A stretch of DNA of 56,652 nucleotides from Curvibacter cyanobacteriorum. GTDB lineage: Bacteria > Pseudomonadota > Gammaproteobacteria > Burkholderiales > Burkholderiaceae_C. The stretch spans positions 1-56,652 of the forward strand of contig NZ_JAQSIP010000015.1 in assembly GCF_028649475.1 (NCBI RefSeq). Reading direction: 5' to 3'. Position numbers and translations under genes: made by a program. The notes under the pieces are model-generated. The model saw nothing but the letters and a program-made list of their open reading frames with translations, did no database searches and was not told where the DNA came from. Positions 50,401 through 56,652 of this stretch are shown here, piece by piece; the first letter of the stretch is position 1, and every line of letters starts with the position of its first letter.

Positions 50401-50710
50401 GCAAGCCGGCCTGGGCGCAGGCGTCGGCAAAGTCGGCGCGCTCGCTCAGAAAGCCATAGCCGGGGTGCACCGCGTCGCACCCCCGGGCGCGGGCCACGGC
50501 CAGCAGGGCGGTGACGTCCAGGTAGGCGGCCGGACCGGTGCCTGCCAAGGCCACCGCCTCGGTGGCCGCGCGGACATGGGGGGCGTGCGCATCGTCCTGC
50601 GCGTACACCGCGAGGCTGGGCAAGCCCAGGTCGTGCAGGGCGCGCACGATGCGCAGCGCCACTTCACCGCGGTTGGCGACGAGGACTTTGGCAAACAAGG
50701 GCTTGGACAC
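47420..50710 (-). CDS. Fused acyl-CoA carboxylase: biotin carboxylase, biotin carrier and carboxyltransferase in one chain
   Basis: The 1096-residue protein joins three parts usually on separate chains. Residues 5-450 are a biotin carboxylase (KVLVANRGEVALRIVRAL, MVKAVGGGGGRGMRAV and EANARLQVEHTVTEEVTG). Residues 490-570 hold a biotinyl domain with EAMKM at 525-529; Lys528 should be biotinylated. Residues 590-1096 are a carboxyltransferase with GFMVGPDIEAQAQVRHVCR and GGRPGDTDMPIVAG. The alpha-like and beta-like CT halves are together. It carboxylates an acyl-CoA, perhaps acetyl-, propionyl- or a branched one. The GTG at 50710 is the likely start; an ATG at 50782 would add 24 unconserved residues. 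An Lrp regulator is divergent. Confidence 0.9.
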   Translation of the reverse strand: MSKPLFAKVLVANRGEVALRIVRALHDLGLPSLAVYAQDDAHAPHVRAATEAVALAGTGPAAYLDVTALLAVARARGCDAVHPGYGFLSERADFADACAQAGLRFIGPTVEQLSVLGDKARARALAQRLGLPLLPGSAGAVTLEAAQAFMAAQQGAGVMVKAVGGGGGRGMRAVRQPEALPEAWDRCRSEALAAFGVEGVYVERLMDGARHIEVQVIGDGEQVMGLGERECTVQRRFQKLVEIAPSPSLPPALRQSLTEAALRLARELRYQGLGTFEFLVDLASDTLPFVFIEANARLQVEHTVTEEVTGLDLVQLQIALAAGRRLAELGLDSLRPPQPQGYALQWRINAETLDAEGQATPGHGRLSRFDLPTGPGIRVDTHGVAGASPSPHYDTLLAKLIVSSRSPAFADALRRSQRALAECRIEGPATNLGLLRALAARPEMLSQQLHTRWLEQLLPELLAALPPEPAPTSPTAPGPHAAPADPPASPWLTGTVTAPMPARLVQYSVAVGDVVPAGAALAVLEAMKMEHVLQAAQAGRVLALAVLPGDYLVAGQPLLQLEPLAGAEVSAPVPTVIDPAHLRPDLQRVIDRHAHTLDANRPAAVAKRHAQGGRTARENIAQLCDADSFIEYGALAIAAQTRRRSLDDLIANTPADGLVTGLGTINAADFGPQRSRAAVLAYDYTVLAGTQGLRNHQKTDRLLALAHQLRLPVVLFAEGGGGRPGDTDMPIVAGLNNHTFSQFAALSGQVPVVGIVHGRCFAGNAALLGCADVIIATEASNIGMSGPAMIEGGGLGRFAPEQIGPSPVQAANGVIDVLVRDEVEAVAVAQRYLGYFQGPVARWEAADPRLLRHAIPENRLRVYEVREVMRGLVDVGSLLELRAGFGVGIVTALARLEGRPIGLIANNPQHLGGAIDVEAADKAARFMQLCNAHGLPIVSLTDTPGFMVGPDIEAQAQVRHVCRLFVVAAHLSVPFFAVVLRKGYGLGAQAMTAGGFDAPVFTVAWPTGEFGAMGLEGAVRLGFRKELEAAAAGPEREALFKRLVDQQYANGEALNMAATLEIDAVIDPADTRAWLLRGLDSAAAQPRSVSRFVDPW

Positions 50711-50885
50711 AGGCGGCTTCCGGCGGCCGGGGGCCGCATGGGGGAGGCCATCGTGCTGACCGATCTCCCCGGGTGGATCCATGGGCCCGCAGGCGCTGAG
50801 GTGTTGGCGCCCGGCGCGTGGCCCGCTCGGGCGCAGTGTGCCGCAGCGCCCCGGGCGACACAGTCACCGAGGAGCCAACGCCCGC

Positions 50886-50904
50886 CGCGGGGCCGCGCCC
50901 CGCG
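50886..50904. promoter_or_regulatory. 19-bp inverted repeat in the Lrp/carboxylase spacer
   Basis: CGCGGGGC (50886-50893) and GCCCCGCG (50897-50904) are perfect 8-bp arms around CGC. It could be an operator or a hairpin in a long leader; its pure GC content makes chance more likely than for AT-rich repeats. Confidence 0.3.
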
Positions 50905-50989
50905 CAGGACCGGTCCGAGGGTGCCGGGTCAGGGCCCAGGGACGCGTCCCCGGCGACCCGACTCGCGCGGCGCACGAAGCCCGGCGGCG

Positions 50990-51012
50990 GGGTGGCAGGG
51001 TGGCAGGGTGGC
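50990..51012. repeat. 8-bp tandem repeat, three copies
   Basis: GGGTGGCA is repeated at 50990, 50998 and 51006 (the third copy ends GGGTGGC). It lies about 90 bases before the Lrp start codon. Confidence 0.65.
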
Positions 51013-51104
51013 GACAGAACGCCCCCCCCGAAGATGTCTCGCAGCCATGGCCTTTTCAAGGGTTGTTTTCACCATAATTCAGCCCAAATCCATCATCCAT
51101 CACC

Positions 51105-51581
51105 ATGAGCACCGCTTTTCCCGAACTCGACCGCATCGACCTGAAGATCCTGCAGGCCCTGCAACAGGATGGCCGCCTGTCCAACCTCAAGCTGGCCGAG
51201 AGCGTGAGCCTGTCGCCCACCGCGGTGCTGGCCCGGGTGCAGCGGCTGACGCGCGAGGGCTACATCCTCGGCTACGAAGCGCGGCTGAACCCGCTCAAGC
51301 TGGGCGCGGCGATGATGGTGTTTGTCGAGGTGCTGCTGGACCGCACCACCCCCAATGTGTTTGACGAGTTCCAGGCCGCCGTGCAGGTGCGCCCCGAGAT
51401 CATGGAATGCCACATGGTGGCGGGCGGCTTCGATTACCTGCTCAAGACCCGCATGGCGGACATGGCCTCGTACCGCGCGTTCGCGGGCACGGTGCTGTGG
51501 CAGCTGCCGGGGGTGCGCGAAACCCGCACCTACGCGGTGATGGAAGAGGTGAAAAACTCCACCCACCTGCGCCTGCTGTGA
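51105..51581 (+). CDS. Lrp/AsnC-family transcriptional regulator
   Basis: The 158-residue protein has an N-terminal helix-turn-helix (LDRIDLKILQALQQDGRLSN, then LKLAESVSLSPTAVLARVQRL) and a C-terminal RAM (Lrp/AsnC effector) domain: MMVFVEVLLDRTTPNVFDEF, ECHMVAGGFDYLLKTRMADM and TYAVMEEVKNSTHLRLL. It probably binds an amino acid and forms octamers that wrap DNA. The usual glycine-containing loop VxGxxDYLL is present (VAGGFDYLL). It diverges from the carboxylase and could control it. No obvious ribosome site is seen before the ATG. Confidence 0.92.
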   Translation: MSTAFPELDRIDLKILQALQQDGRLSNLKLAESVSLSPTAVLARVQRLTREGYILGYEARLNPLKLGAAMMVFVEVLLDRTTPNVFDEFQAAVQVRPEIMECHMVAGGFDYLLKTRMADMASYRAFAGTVLWQLPGVRETRTYAVMEEVKNSTHLRLL

Positions 51582-51751
51582 GCCCGGCGGCCCCGGGACG
51601 CGGGGCCCGTGCCAGGGCGACGGTGCGCTCGAAGCCAGGCGGCCGGCCAACGCGGGGGCCTTGGGATCAGCGGGATCAGCGGCTTCGGCGGCACCCGGCG
51701 CGCGCCCTGAAACGGGCAACGGGCGGGGGCGCCGTCAGTCGGAGCGGGTGC

Positions 51752-52492
51752 TCAAGCCGCGGGCGGGACACTGCGCCCGCCGAAGATGGCGGAGCCCACC
51801 CGCACCATCGTGCTGCCCGCGTGGATGGCGGCTTCGAGGTCACCCGTCATGCCCATGGACAAGGTGTCGAAATGCGCCGCACAGGCCGGCTGCTCGGCCT
51901 GCAAGGCGGCGCGCACCTGCTCGAACAGGGCGTGGGCTTGCAGGTGGACTCGCTTTTGCGACTCGAAATCAGGCTGCGGCTCGGGAATGGTCATCAGGCC
52001 GCGCAAACGCAGGTGCGGCAGCGCGCCCACCGCGCGGGCCAGCGGCAACACCGCCTCGGGCGCCAAGCCGGATTTGTTGGCACCGCCGTCGATGTTGACC
52101 TGCAGACAGACCTGCAGCGGCGCCTGGTCAGCGCCACGCTGCTCGCTCAGGCGCTGAGCGATCTTGAGCCGGTCCAGCGTGTGCAACCAGTCGAAATGCG
52201 CCGCCACCAGCTTGGTCTTGTTGGACTGCACCGGGCCGATGCAGTGCCATTCAGGCCGCGGCACCAGGGGCTCGGGCGGGGCGCTGAGCGCGGCGATCTT
52301 GTCCACGCCTTCTTGCAGGTAGTTCTCGCCAAATGCGCTCTGGCCCGCGGCGGCGGCGTCGCGCACGGCCTCGGGGCCAAAGGTCTTGGACACGGCCAGC
52401 AGGCGCACGGACTCGGGATCACGCCCCGCGTCGAGGCAGGCTTGCCGGATGCGCTCCCGCACCTCTTGGAGCTTGTTACCAATCATCGTCAT
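51752..52492 (-). CDS. yggS: YggS-family pyridoxal-phosphate homeostasis protein
   Basis: The 246-residue protein matches YggS/PLPBP: VRLLAVSKTFGPEAVRDAAA with the PLP Lys, GENYLQEGVDKIAAL, HCIGPVQSNKTKLVA and LSMGMTGDLEAAIHAGSTMVR (split: LSMGMTGDLEAAI, then HAGSTMVR), where GMTGD binds phosphate. It buffers PLP and maintains amino-acid and keto-acid balance. The start is the ATG at 52492, with an ATG at 52486 possible. It is divergent from pilT across only 39 bases, the frequent yggS-pilT arrangement in proteobacteria. Confidence 0.93.
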   Translation of the reverse strand: MTMIGNKLQEVRERIRQACLDAGRDPESVRLLAVSKTFGPEAVRDAAAAGQSAFGENYLQEGVDKIAALSAPPEPLVPRPEWHCIGPVQSNKTKLVAAHFDWLHTLDRLKIAQRLSEQRGADQAPLQVCLQVNIDGGANKSGLAPEAVLPLARAVGALPHLRLRGLMTIPEPQPDFESQKRVHLQAHALFEQVRAALQAEQPACAAHFDTLSMGMTGDLEAAIHAGSTMVRVGSAIFGGRSVPPAA

Positions 52493-52495
52493 AAT
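52466..52495 (+). promoter_or_regulatory. Candidate sigma-70 promoter of pilT
   Basis: TTGGAG (52466-52471) and CATAAT (52490-52495) stand 18 bases apart, inside the yggS 5' end and its spacer. The predicted start is about 30 bases before the pilT GTG. It overlaps the yggS start region, so both directions may interfere. Confidence 0.35.
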
Positions 52496-52531
52496 TACCC
52501 AAGAGCGTAGCAAACAACCGAGAGGGAATCC

Positions 52532-53575
52532 GTGGACATCACCCAGTTACTGGCATTCAGCGTCAAAAACAAGGCGTCTGACCTCCACCTCTCGGCTGGA
52601 CTCCCGCCCATGATCCGGGTGCATGGCGATGTGCGCCGCATCAACGTCGACGCGCTCGACCACAAGACCGTGCACGCCATGGTGTACGACATCATGAACG
52701 ACTCGCAGCGCAAGGCTTACGAAGAGTTCCTGGAAGTCGACTTTTCTTTTGAGATTGAAGGCCTGGCCCGCTTCCGCGTCAATGCCTTCAACCACCAGCG
52801 CGGCTCTGGCGCGGTGTTCCGGACCATTCCGTCCAAGATCCTGACGCTGGAACAACTCAACGCGCCCAAGATCTTTGCCGAACTGTCGATGAAGCCGCGC
52901 GGCCTGGTGCTGGTCACGGGCCCCACCGGTTCGGGCAAGTCGACCACGCTGGCCGCGATGGTCAACTACCTCAACGAAAACGAGTACGGCCACATCCTGA
53001 CGGTCGAGGACCCGATCGAGTTCGTGCACGAATCCAAGAAGTGCCTGATCAACCAACGCGAGGTGGGGCCACACACCCTGAGCTTCAACGCGGCGCTGAA
53101 GTCGGCGCTGCGCGAAGACCCGGACGCCATCCTGGTGGGCGAAATGCGCGACCTTGAAACCATCCGCCTGGCCATGACCGCGGCGGAAACCGGCCACTTG
53201 GTGTTCGGCACCCTGCACACCTCGAGCGCGGCCAAGACCATTGACCGGATCATCGACGTGTTCCCGGCCGAAGAAAAGGACATGGTCCGCGCGATGTTGT
53301 CCGAGTCGCTGCAGGCGGTGATCTCACAGACCCTGTGCAAGACCAAGGACGGCCAGGGCCGTGTCGCGGCGCACGAGATCATGGTGGGCACCAGTGCCAT
53401 TCGTAACCTGATCCGCGAGGCCAAGGTGGCGCAAATGTATTCGGCCATCCAGACGGGCAACAGCGTCGGCATGCAGACGCTGGACCAGTGCCTCACAGAC
53501 CTGGTGCGGCGCAACGTGATCAGCCCGGCCGAGGCGCGGGGCAAGGCCAAGGTGCCGGAGAACTTCCCGGGCTGA
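52532..53575 (+). CDS. pilT: Type IV pilus retraction ATPase PilT
   Basis: The 347-residue protein is a PilT hexameric ATPase. MDITQLLAFSVKNKASDLHL opens the N-terminal PAS-like domain. The Walker A GPTGSGKST is at 130-138, followed by ILTVEDPIEFVHESKK (Asp box), EDPDAILVGEMRDLET (Walker B), TGHLVFGTLHTSSA (His box) and the C-terminal AIRNLIRE essential for retraction. It depolymerises pili at the inner membrane for twitching motility. A GTG start follows GAGAGGG. pilU and a cyclic-nucleotide-binding protein follow. Confidence 0.96.
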   Translation: MDITQLLAFSVKNKASDLHLSAGLPPMIRVHGDVRRINVDALDHKTVHAMVYDIMNDSQRKAYEEFLEVDFSFEIEGLARFRVNAFNHQRGSGAVFRTIPSKILTLEQLNAPKIFAELSMKPRGLVLVTGPTGSGKSTTLAAMVNYLNENEYGHILTVEDPIEFVHESKKCLINQREVGPHTLSFNAALKSALREDPDAILVGEMRDLETIRLAMTAAETGHLVFGTLHTSSAAKTIDRIIDVFPAEEKDMVRAMLSESLQAVISQTLCKTKDGQGRVAAHEIMVGTSAIRNLIREAKVAQMYSAIQTGNSVGMQTLDQCLTDLVRRNVISPAEARGKAKVPENFPG

Positions 53576-53624
53576 GGCCCAGGCAAGCGCCGGGCCGGAT
53601 CCAACAACAAGAAGGGAGTTCGTC

Positions 53625-54254
53625 ATGAAAGGCATTCTGGGCCTGCTCAAGCAAAAGGCAGCGCCAAGGCCGGACGAGTCGCAAGACTCGATTTTGTTCT
53701 CGACCGCCTTTGCCGGCCAGGGGGTGGACCAGTCCATGCTGGTGCCCTGGGAGGCGCGGGCCGTGGAGGTGGGCGCCAAGCGCCTGGCCTCCTCGCGTGG
53801 CAGCAAGCTGCTGCAGAACCTGTGGGCCAAGGACAAGTACATGGCGCTGTTGCAGGCCAACGGCGTGGAGCGCATGGAGCGCTTTTTTGTCTTTGCCAGC
53901 GTGCCCGCCAACCGCGACCTGATCCTACAAGACGAATACGGCAACTTCATGGTGGTGCTGCTCACGGGCACCATCGCCGTGGACCGGGTGCAGCCGTGGG
54001 GCGAACACCTGCGATTGGCCGAGACCCGGCCGGGCGACATCCTGGGTGAGATGTCGCTGCTGGACAGCGGCATCCGCTTTTCGGCCTGCACCACCTTGAC
54101 CGACTGCGAGGTGGCCGTGCTCAGCGCCGAGGCGCTGGACGACATGATGACGCAAGACCCGCAATTGGCGGCCAGCCTGGTCGCCTTGCTGGCCCGCAAG
54201 CTGTCGCTGCGATTGCGGGTGGTCAGCGCCCGCCTCAGCGACCACAGCAAGTAA
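53625..54254 (+). CDS. Cyclic-nucleotide-binding domain protein between pilT and pilU
   Basis: The 209-residue protein has a helical N-terminal part and a cyclic-nucleotide-binding beta roll from about residue 90. FMVVLLTGTIAVDRVQPWGE and RPGDILGEMSLLDSGIRFSA are the core; GEMSLLDSGxRFSA aligns with the phosphate-binding cassette GELALLxxxxRxAT, keeping Glu and Arg. There is no DNA-binding domain; the C-terminus is a Ser/Arg/Leu helix (LARKLSLRLRVVSARL). It could sense cAMP or cyclic di-GMP and act on the neighbouring ATPases. AGAAGGGAG precedes the ATG. It lies 49 bases after pilT and 15 before pilU, in one operon. Confidence 0.85.
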   Translation: MKGILGLLKQKAAPRPDESQDSILFSTAFAGQGVDQSMLVPWEARAVEVGAKRLASSRGSKLLQNLWAKDKYMALLQANGVERMERFFVFASVPANRDLILQDEYGNFMVVLLTGTIAVDRVQPWGEHLRLAETRPGDILGEMSLLDSGIRFSACTTLTDCEVAVLSAEALDDMMTQDPQLAASLVALLARKLSLRLRVVSARLSDHSK

Positions 54255-54269
54255 ACAGGACATCTGCAC

Positions 54270-55406
54270 ATGGAACGTGATCAGGCCAGCAAGTTCATCA
54301 ACGACCTGCTCAAGCTGATGGTCAGCCGCAACGGCAGTGACCTTTTCATCACCGCCGACTTTCCGCCCGCCATCAAGGTGGACGGCCGCATCACCAAGGT
54401 CTCCCCGCAACCGCTGGCGGGCACCCACACCATCGCCCTGGCCCGTTCCATCATGAACGACAAGCAGGCGGCTGAGTTTGAGCGCACCAAGGAATGCAAC
54501 TTCGCCATCTCGCCCGCGGGCATTGGCCGCTTCCGCGTCAATGCGTTCCTGCAACAAGGCAAGGTGGGCATGGTGCTGCGCGTGATCCCGATGACGCTGC
54601 CCACGATTGACGGCCTGGGCCTGCCTCAGGTGCTCAAGGAAGTGGCGATGACCAAGCGCGGCCTGTGCATCATGGTGGGGGCCACGGGCTCGGGCAAATC
54701 AACCACCCTGGCCTCGATGGTGGACTGGCGCAACGAGAATTCCTACGGCCACATCATCACCGTCGAAGACCCGGTCGAGTTTGTGCACGCACACAAGAAT
54801 TGCGTCGTGACCCACCGCGAAGTCGGCCTCGACACCGACAGCTGGGAAGCGGCCCTGAAGAACACGCTGCGCCAAGCCCCGGATGTGATCCTGATGGGCG
54901 AGATCCGCGACCGTGAAACCATGGAACACGCGGTGGTCTTCGCCGAGACCGGCCACCTGTGCCTGGCCACCCTGCACGCCAACAGCGCCAACCAGGCGCT
55001 GGACCGCATCGTGAACTTCTTCCCAGAAGAGCGGCGCGCGCAGTTGCTGATGGACCTGTCGCTGAACCTGCGCGGCATGATCTCGCAGCGCCTGATCCCC
55101 AAGCAGGACGGCAAGGGCCGGGCTGCGGCCGTGGAAGTGATGCTGAACACCCCCCTGATCTCGGACCTGATCTTCAAGGGCGAAGTCTCCGAAATCAAGG
55201 AGATCATGAAGAAGAGTCGCAACCTGGGCATGCAGACCTTTGACCAGTCACTGTTCGACCTCTACGAAGGCAACGTCATCACCTACGAGGACGCCCTGCG
55301 CAACGCTGACTCCCTCAACGACCTGCGCCTGCAGATCAAACTCAACAGCCAGCGCGCTCGCAACCAGGACCTGTCCGCCGGGACAGAGCACTTTGCGATC
55401 GTCTGA
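54270..55406 (+). CDS. pilU: PilT-dependent accessory retraction ATPase PilU
   Basis: The 378-residue protein has the PilT-like fold with Walker A GATGSGKST at 137-145, ITVEDPVEFVHAHKNCV, PDVILMGEIRDRETMEHAV and ETGHLCLATLHANSANQAL. It is longer than PilT and has the PilU-type C-terminus (IKEIMKKSRNLGMQTFDQ, then EDALRNADSLNDLRLQIK). PilU aids PilT in forceful retraction and usually cannot work alone. It follows the cyclic-nucleotide-binding gene by 15 bases. Confidence 0.94.
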   Translation: MERDQASKFINDLLKLMVSRNGSDLFITADFPPAIKVDGRITKVSPQPLAGTHTIALARSIMNDKQAAEFERTKECNFAISPAGIGRFRVNAFLQQGKVGMVLRVIPMTLPTIDGLGLPQVLKEVAMTKRGLCIMVGATGSGKSTTLASMVDWRNENSYGHIITVEDPVEFVHAHKNCVVTHREVGLDTDSWEAALKNTLRQAPDVILMGEIRDRETMEHAVVFAETGHLCLATLHANSANQALDRIVNFFPEERRAQLLMDLSLNLRGMISQRLIPKQDGKGRAAAVEVMLNTPLISDLIFKGEVSEIKEIMKKSRNLGMQTFDQSLFDLYEGNVITYEDALRNADSLNDLRLQIKLNSQRARNQDLSAGTEHFAIV

Positions 55407-55415
55407 TCGCCATCC

Positions 55416-55449
55416 CCCGTCCGGGCGCCCTGGGGCCTGGCGGGTTTTT
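55416..55449 (+). terminator. Probable intrinsic terminator after pilU
   Basis: CCCG-T-CC (55416-55422) pairs with GG-CGGG (55439-55444) with one bulge, the inner sequence can form further GC pairs, and five T follow. It lies between pilU and the dehydrogenase gene. Confidence 0.5.
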
Positions 55450-55481
55450 CCGTCATCCACACCGACCTCTCTGAAAACAAC

Positions 55482-56396
55482 ATGTCCAGCATCAACGCGC
55501 GTTCTTATGACGCCATCTCCTCGCAAAAAGTCGCCTTCATCGGTCTGGGCGTCATGGGCTACCCCATGGCCGGCCACCTGGCGTTGGCCGGTCACCAGGT
55601 GACGGTGTACAACCGCACGCCGGCCAAGGCCGAAGCGTGGGTGAAGGAGTTTTCGGCCACCGCCGCCCCCCGCGCAGCCACCACGCCGCGCCTGGCGGCG
55701 CAGGATGCCGATCTGGTGTTTTGCTGCGTCGGCAACGACGATGACCTGCGTTCTGTCACGTTGGGTGCCGATGGTGCTTTTGCCGGCATGAAGCCCGGCG
55801 CGGTCTTTGTGGACCACACCACCGCTTCGGCCGCAGTGGCCCGTGAACTGGCCACCGCGGCACGCCAAATTGGTCTCAAGTTTGTCGATGCCCCCGTGTC
55901 CGGCGGCCAGGCAGGCGCCCAGAATGGGGCCCTGACCGTCATGTGTGGCGGCGACAGCGCGGCCTTCGAAGCCGCCCGCCCGGTGGGCATGGCGTTCTCA
56001 CGTGCTTTCACGCTGCTGGGCGACAGTGGCGCCGGTCAGTTGGCCAAGATGGTCAATCAGATCTGCATCGCTGGTCTGGTGCAGGGCCTGTCGGAAGCCA
56101 TCGCCTTCGGTCAGAAGGCAGGCCTCAACATGGAGCAGGTGCTCGAGGTGATTGGCAAAGGAGCGGCCCAAAGCTGGCAAATGGACAACCGTGGCAAGAC
56201 CATGGTGGCAGACAAGTTCGACTTTGGCTTTGCCGTGGACTGGATGCGCAAGGACCTTGGCCTGGTGTTGGACGAAGCCAAACGCAATGGTGCGCGCCTG
56301 CCGGTCACCGCTTTGGTCGACCAGTTCTATGCCGATGTGCAGCAGATGGGTGGCCAACGCTGGGACACTTCGAGCCTGATCAAGCGTTTGAAATAA
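55482..56396 (+). CDS. NAD(P)-dependent beta-hydroxyacid dehydrogenase (GlxR / HIBADH type)
   Basis: The 304-residue protein has the Rossmann motif VAFIGLGVMGYPMAGHL, followed by VYNRTPAKAEAW (Arg favours NADP). VDHTTASAAVARELA, then FVDAPVSGGQAGAQNGALTV and KMVNQICIAGLVQGLSEAI with the catalytic Lys are the 3-hydroxyisobutyrate / tartronate semialdehyde reductase signatures. It reduces or oxidises a short beta-hydroxyacid or semialdehyde; tartronate semialdehyde in glyoxylate metabolism is one option. The ATG at 55482 is used. A strong terminator follows. Confidence 0.9.
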   Translation: MSSINARSYDAISSQKVAFIGLGVMGYPMAGHLALAGHQVTVYNRTPAKAEAWVKEFSATAAPRAATTPRLAAQDADLVFCCVGNDDDLRSVTLGADGAFAGMKPGAVFVDHTTASAAVARELATAARQIGLKFVDAPVSGGQAGAQNGALTVMCGGDSAAFEAARPVGMAFSRAFTLLGDSGAGQLAKMVNQICIAGLVQGLSEAIAFGQKAGLNMEQVLEVIGKGAAQSWQMDNRGKTMVADKFDFGFAVDWMRKDLGLVLDEAKRNGARLPVTALVDQFYADVQQMGGQRWDTSSLIKRLK

Positions 56397-56437
56397 GACG
56401 CAGTGACGCGGGCTGAACACAGCCCGCGCGCCCCCCC

Positions 56438-56466
56438 AAACAGCGCCCTCGGGCGCTGTTTTTGTT
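56438..56466 (+). terminator. Intrinsic terminator after the dehydrogenase gene
   Basis: AAACAGCGCCC (56438-56448) and GGGCGCTGTTT (56451-56461) form an 11-bp stem, opening to a small loop, followed by further T. It lies 42 bases after the stop. The remaining bases to 56652 hold no gene I can support; the final AAAACCCCCGCC may be one arm of a leftward terminator cut by the window edge. Confidence 0.9.
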
Positions 56467-56652
56467 GGTGGGTGAAGGTGGTTGAGGGCGTGTTTGGAAG
56501 TGGCGCGAGGCGGAGGCCAGCGGCTGGGGCAGAGCTGGCCTGAGCAGAGGTGGTGATGGCGCAGGCCATGGCTCGATGGCCCATCGCTGCAAGCGCTCCA
56601 CGGCCCAGGGCGCGGGAGTGGTTTTCAGCCCCCCAAAGACAAAACCCCCGCC

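Larger units (their letters stand above)
50711..51104. other. Divergent promoter region of the carboxylase and the Lrp gene
   Basis: The 394-base stretch has no gene beyond the optional N-terminal extension of the carboxylase. CGCGGGGC-CGC-GCCCCGCG at 50886-50904 is a perfect inverted repeat and GGGTGGCA is repeated three times at 50990-51012. The last 60 bases, before the Lrp start, are clearly less GC-rich (with CATAAT at 51073) and probably hold its promoter. Confidence 0.5.

Noticed and set aside
50990-51012. CRISPR-like array from short repeats
   Set aside because: The units are 8 bp and directly adjacent without spacers, and no cas genes are present.
45842-51364. An 1840-codon plus-strand open frame
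   Set aside because: It runs antisense to the aminotransferase and the fused carboxylase, both of which have clear catalytic motifs. Its translation is His/Gln/Arg/Gly-rich without domains, as expected for the complement of high-GC coding DNA.
56327-56601. Small minus-strand frames at the right edge
   Set aside because: They overlap the dehydrogenase end and its terminator and have no ribosome site or similarity to known proteins.

Overview
The window is high-GC DNA from a Gram-negative betaproteobacterium, most likely Burkholderiales of the Comamonadaceae type. The evidence is a trimeric porin ending in Phe, PHA metabolism genes of the Ralstonia/Comamonas kind (PhaZ, PhaM), a DUF3567 protein, a pilT / cyclic-nucleotide-binding / pilU cluster, a BC-BCCP-CT fused acyl-CoA carboxylase and many LivK/GST/FAH-type accessory enzymes. 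Genes are densely packed on both strands. I see no rRNA, tRNA, IS element, prophage or CRISPR array.

Layout. 1-9.8 kb: 5' end of a branched-chain amino-acid binding protein, a strongly expressed porin with a structured leader and a terminator, an orphan CoxL-like molybdoenzyme subunit, a cupin, a GST, the PHA depolymerase phaZ, a PstS-like phosphate-binding protein behind a possible Pho box, and a trans-acting enoyl reductase. 9.8-13.2 kb: an MFS-acyltransferase fusion and a FIST protein. 13.3-19.4 kb, all leftward: a copper-linked unit in the order DUF2946 (A), Crp/Fnr-like regulator, DUF2946 (B), TonB-dependent receptor, YcnI, PCu(A)C chaperone, phaM, ending at an intrinsic terminator. 19.5-33.5 kb: housekeeping and accessory enzymes (GST, enoyl-CoA hydratase, DksA-like protein, OmpA lipoprotein, patatin, VOC, MarC, FAH hydrolase with a divergent IclR regulator, DUF3108, DUF3567, AbrB, ChaN, ATP-grasp). 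33.6-37.3 kb: FAD oxidoreductase, hemerythrin, purU, LysR regulator. 37.6-42.1 kb: an acyl-CoA ligase / alpha-beta hydrolase / wax-ester synthase operon. 42.4-51.6 kb: glcD, ppa, an SphA-type outer-membrane protein, a class V aminotransferase, the fused carboxylase and a divergent Lrp regulator. 51.7-56.4 kb: yggS, pilT, a cyclic-nucleotide-binding protein, pilU and a GlxR-type dehydrogenase.

Most interesting system. Both DUF2946 genes encode small proteins with an N-terminal hydrophobic segment, a CXXC motif and a C-terminal RAPP or RGPP motif. These are the hallmarks reported for CruR, a copper-responsive upstream ORF that controls a TonB-receptor operon in Bordetella. Here two such ORFs occur in tandem: one directly precedes the TonB receptor and the other precedes a Crp/Fnr-like regulator. 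The downstream YcnI has an N-terminal His after the predicted cleavage site, and the PCu(A)C protein carries the exact H-X10-M-X21-H-X-M copper site. The locus therefore looks like a complete copper-acquisition pathway with a doubled, nascent-chain-based copper sensor. The function is inferred from family knowledge and motifs and has not been shown.

A second theme is carbon storage: phaZ, phaM, and a wax-ester/triacylglycerol synthase with an unusual Arg/Ala/Pro tail.
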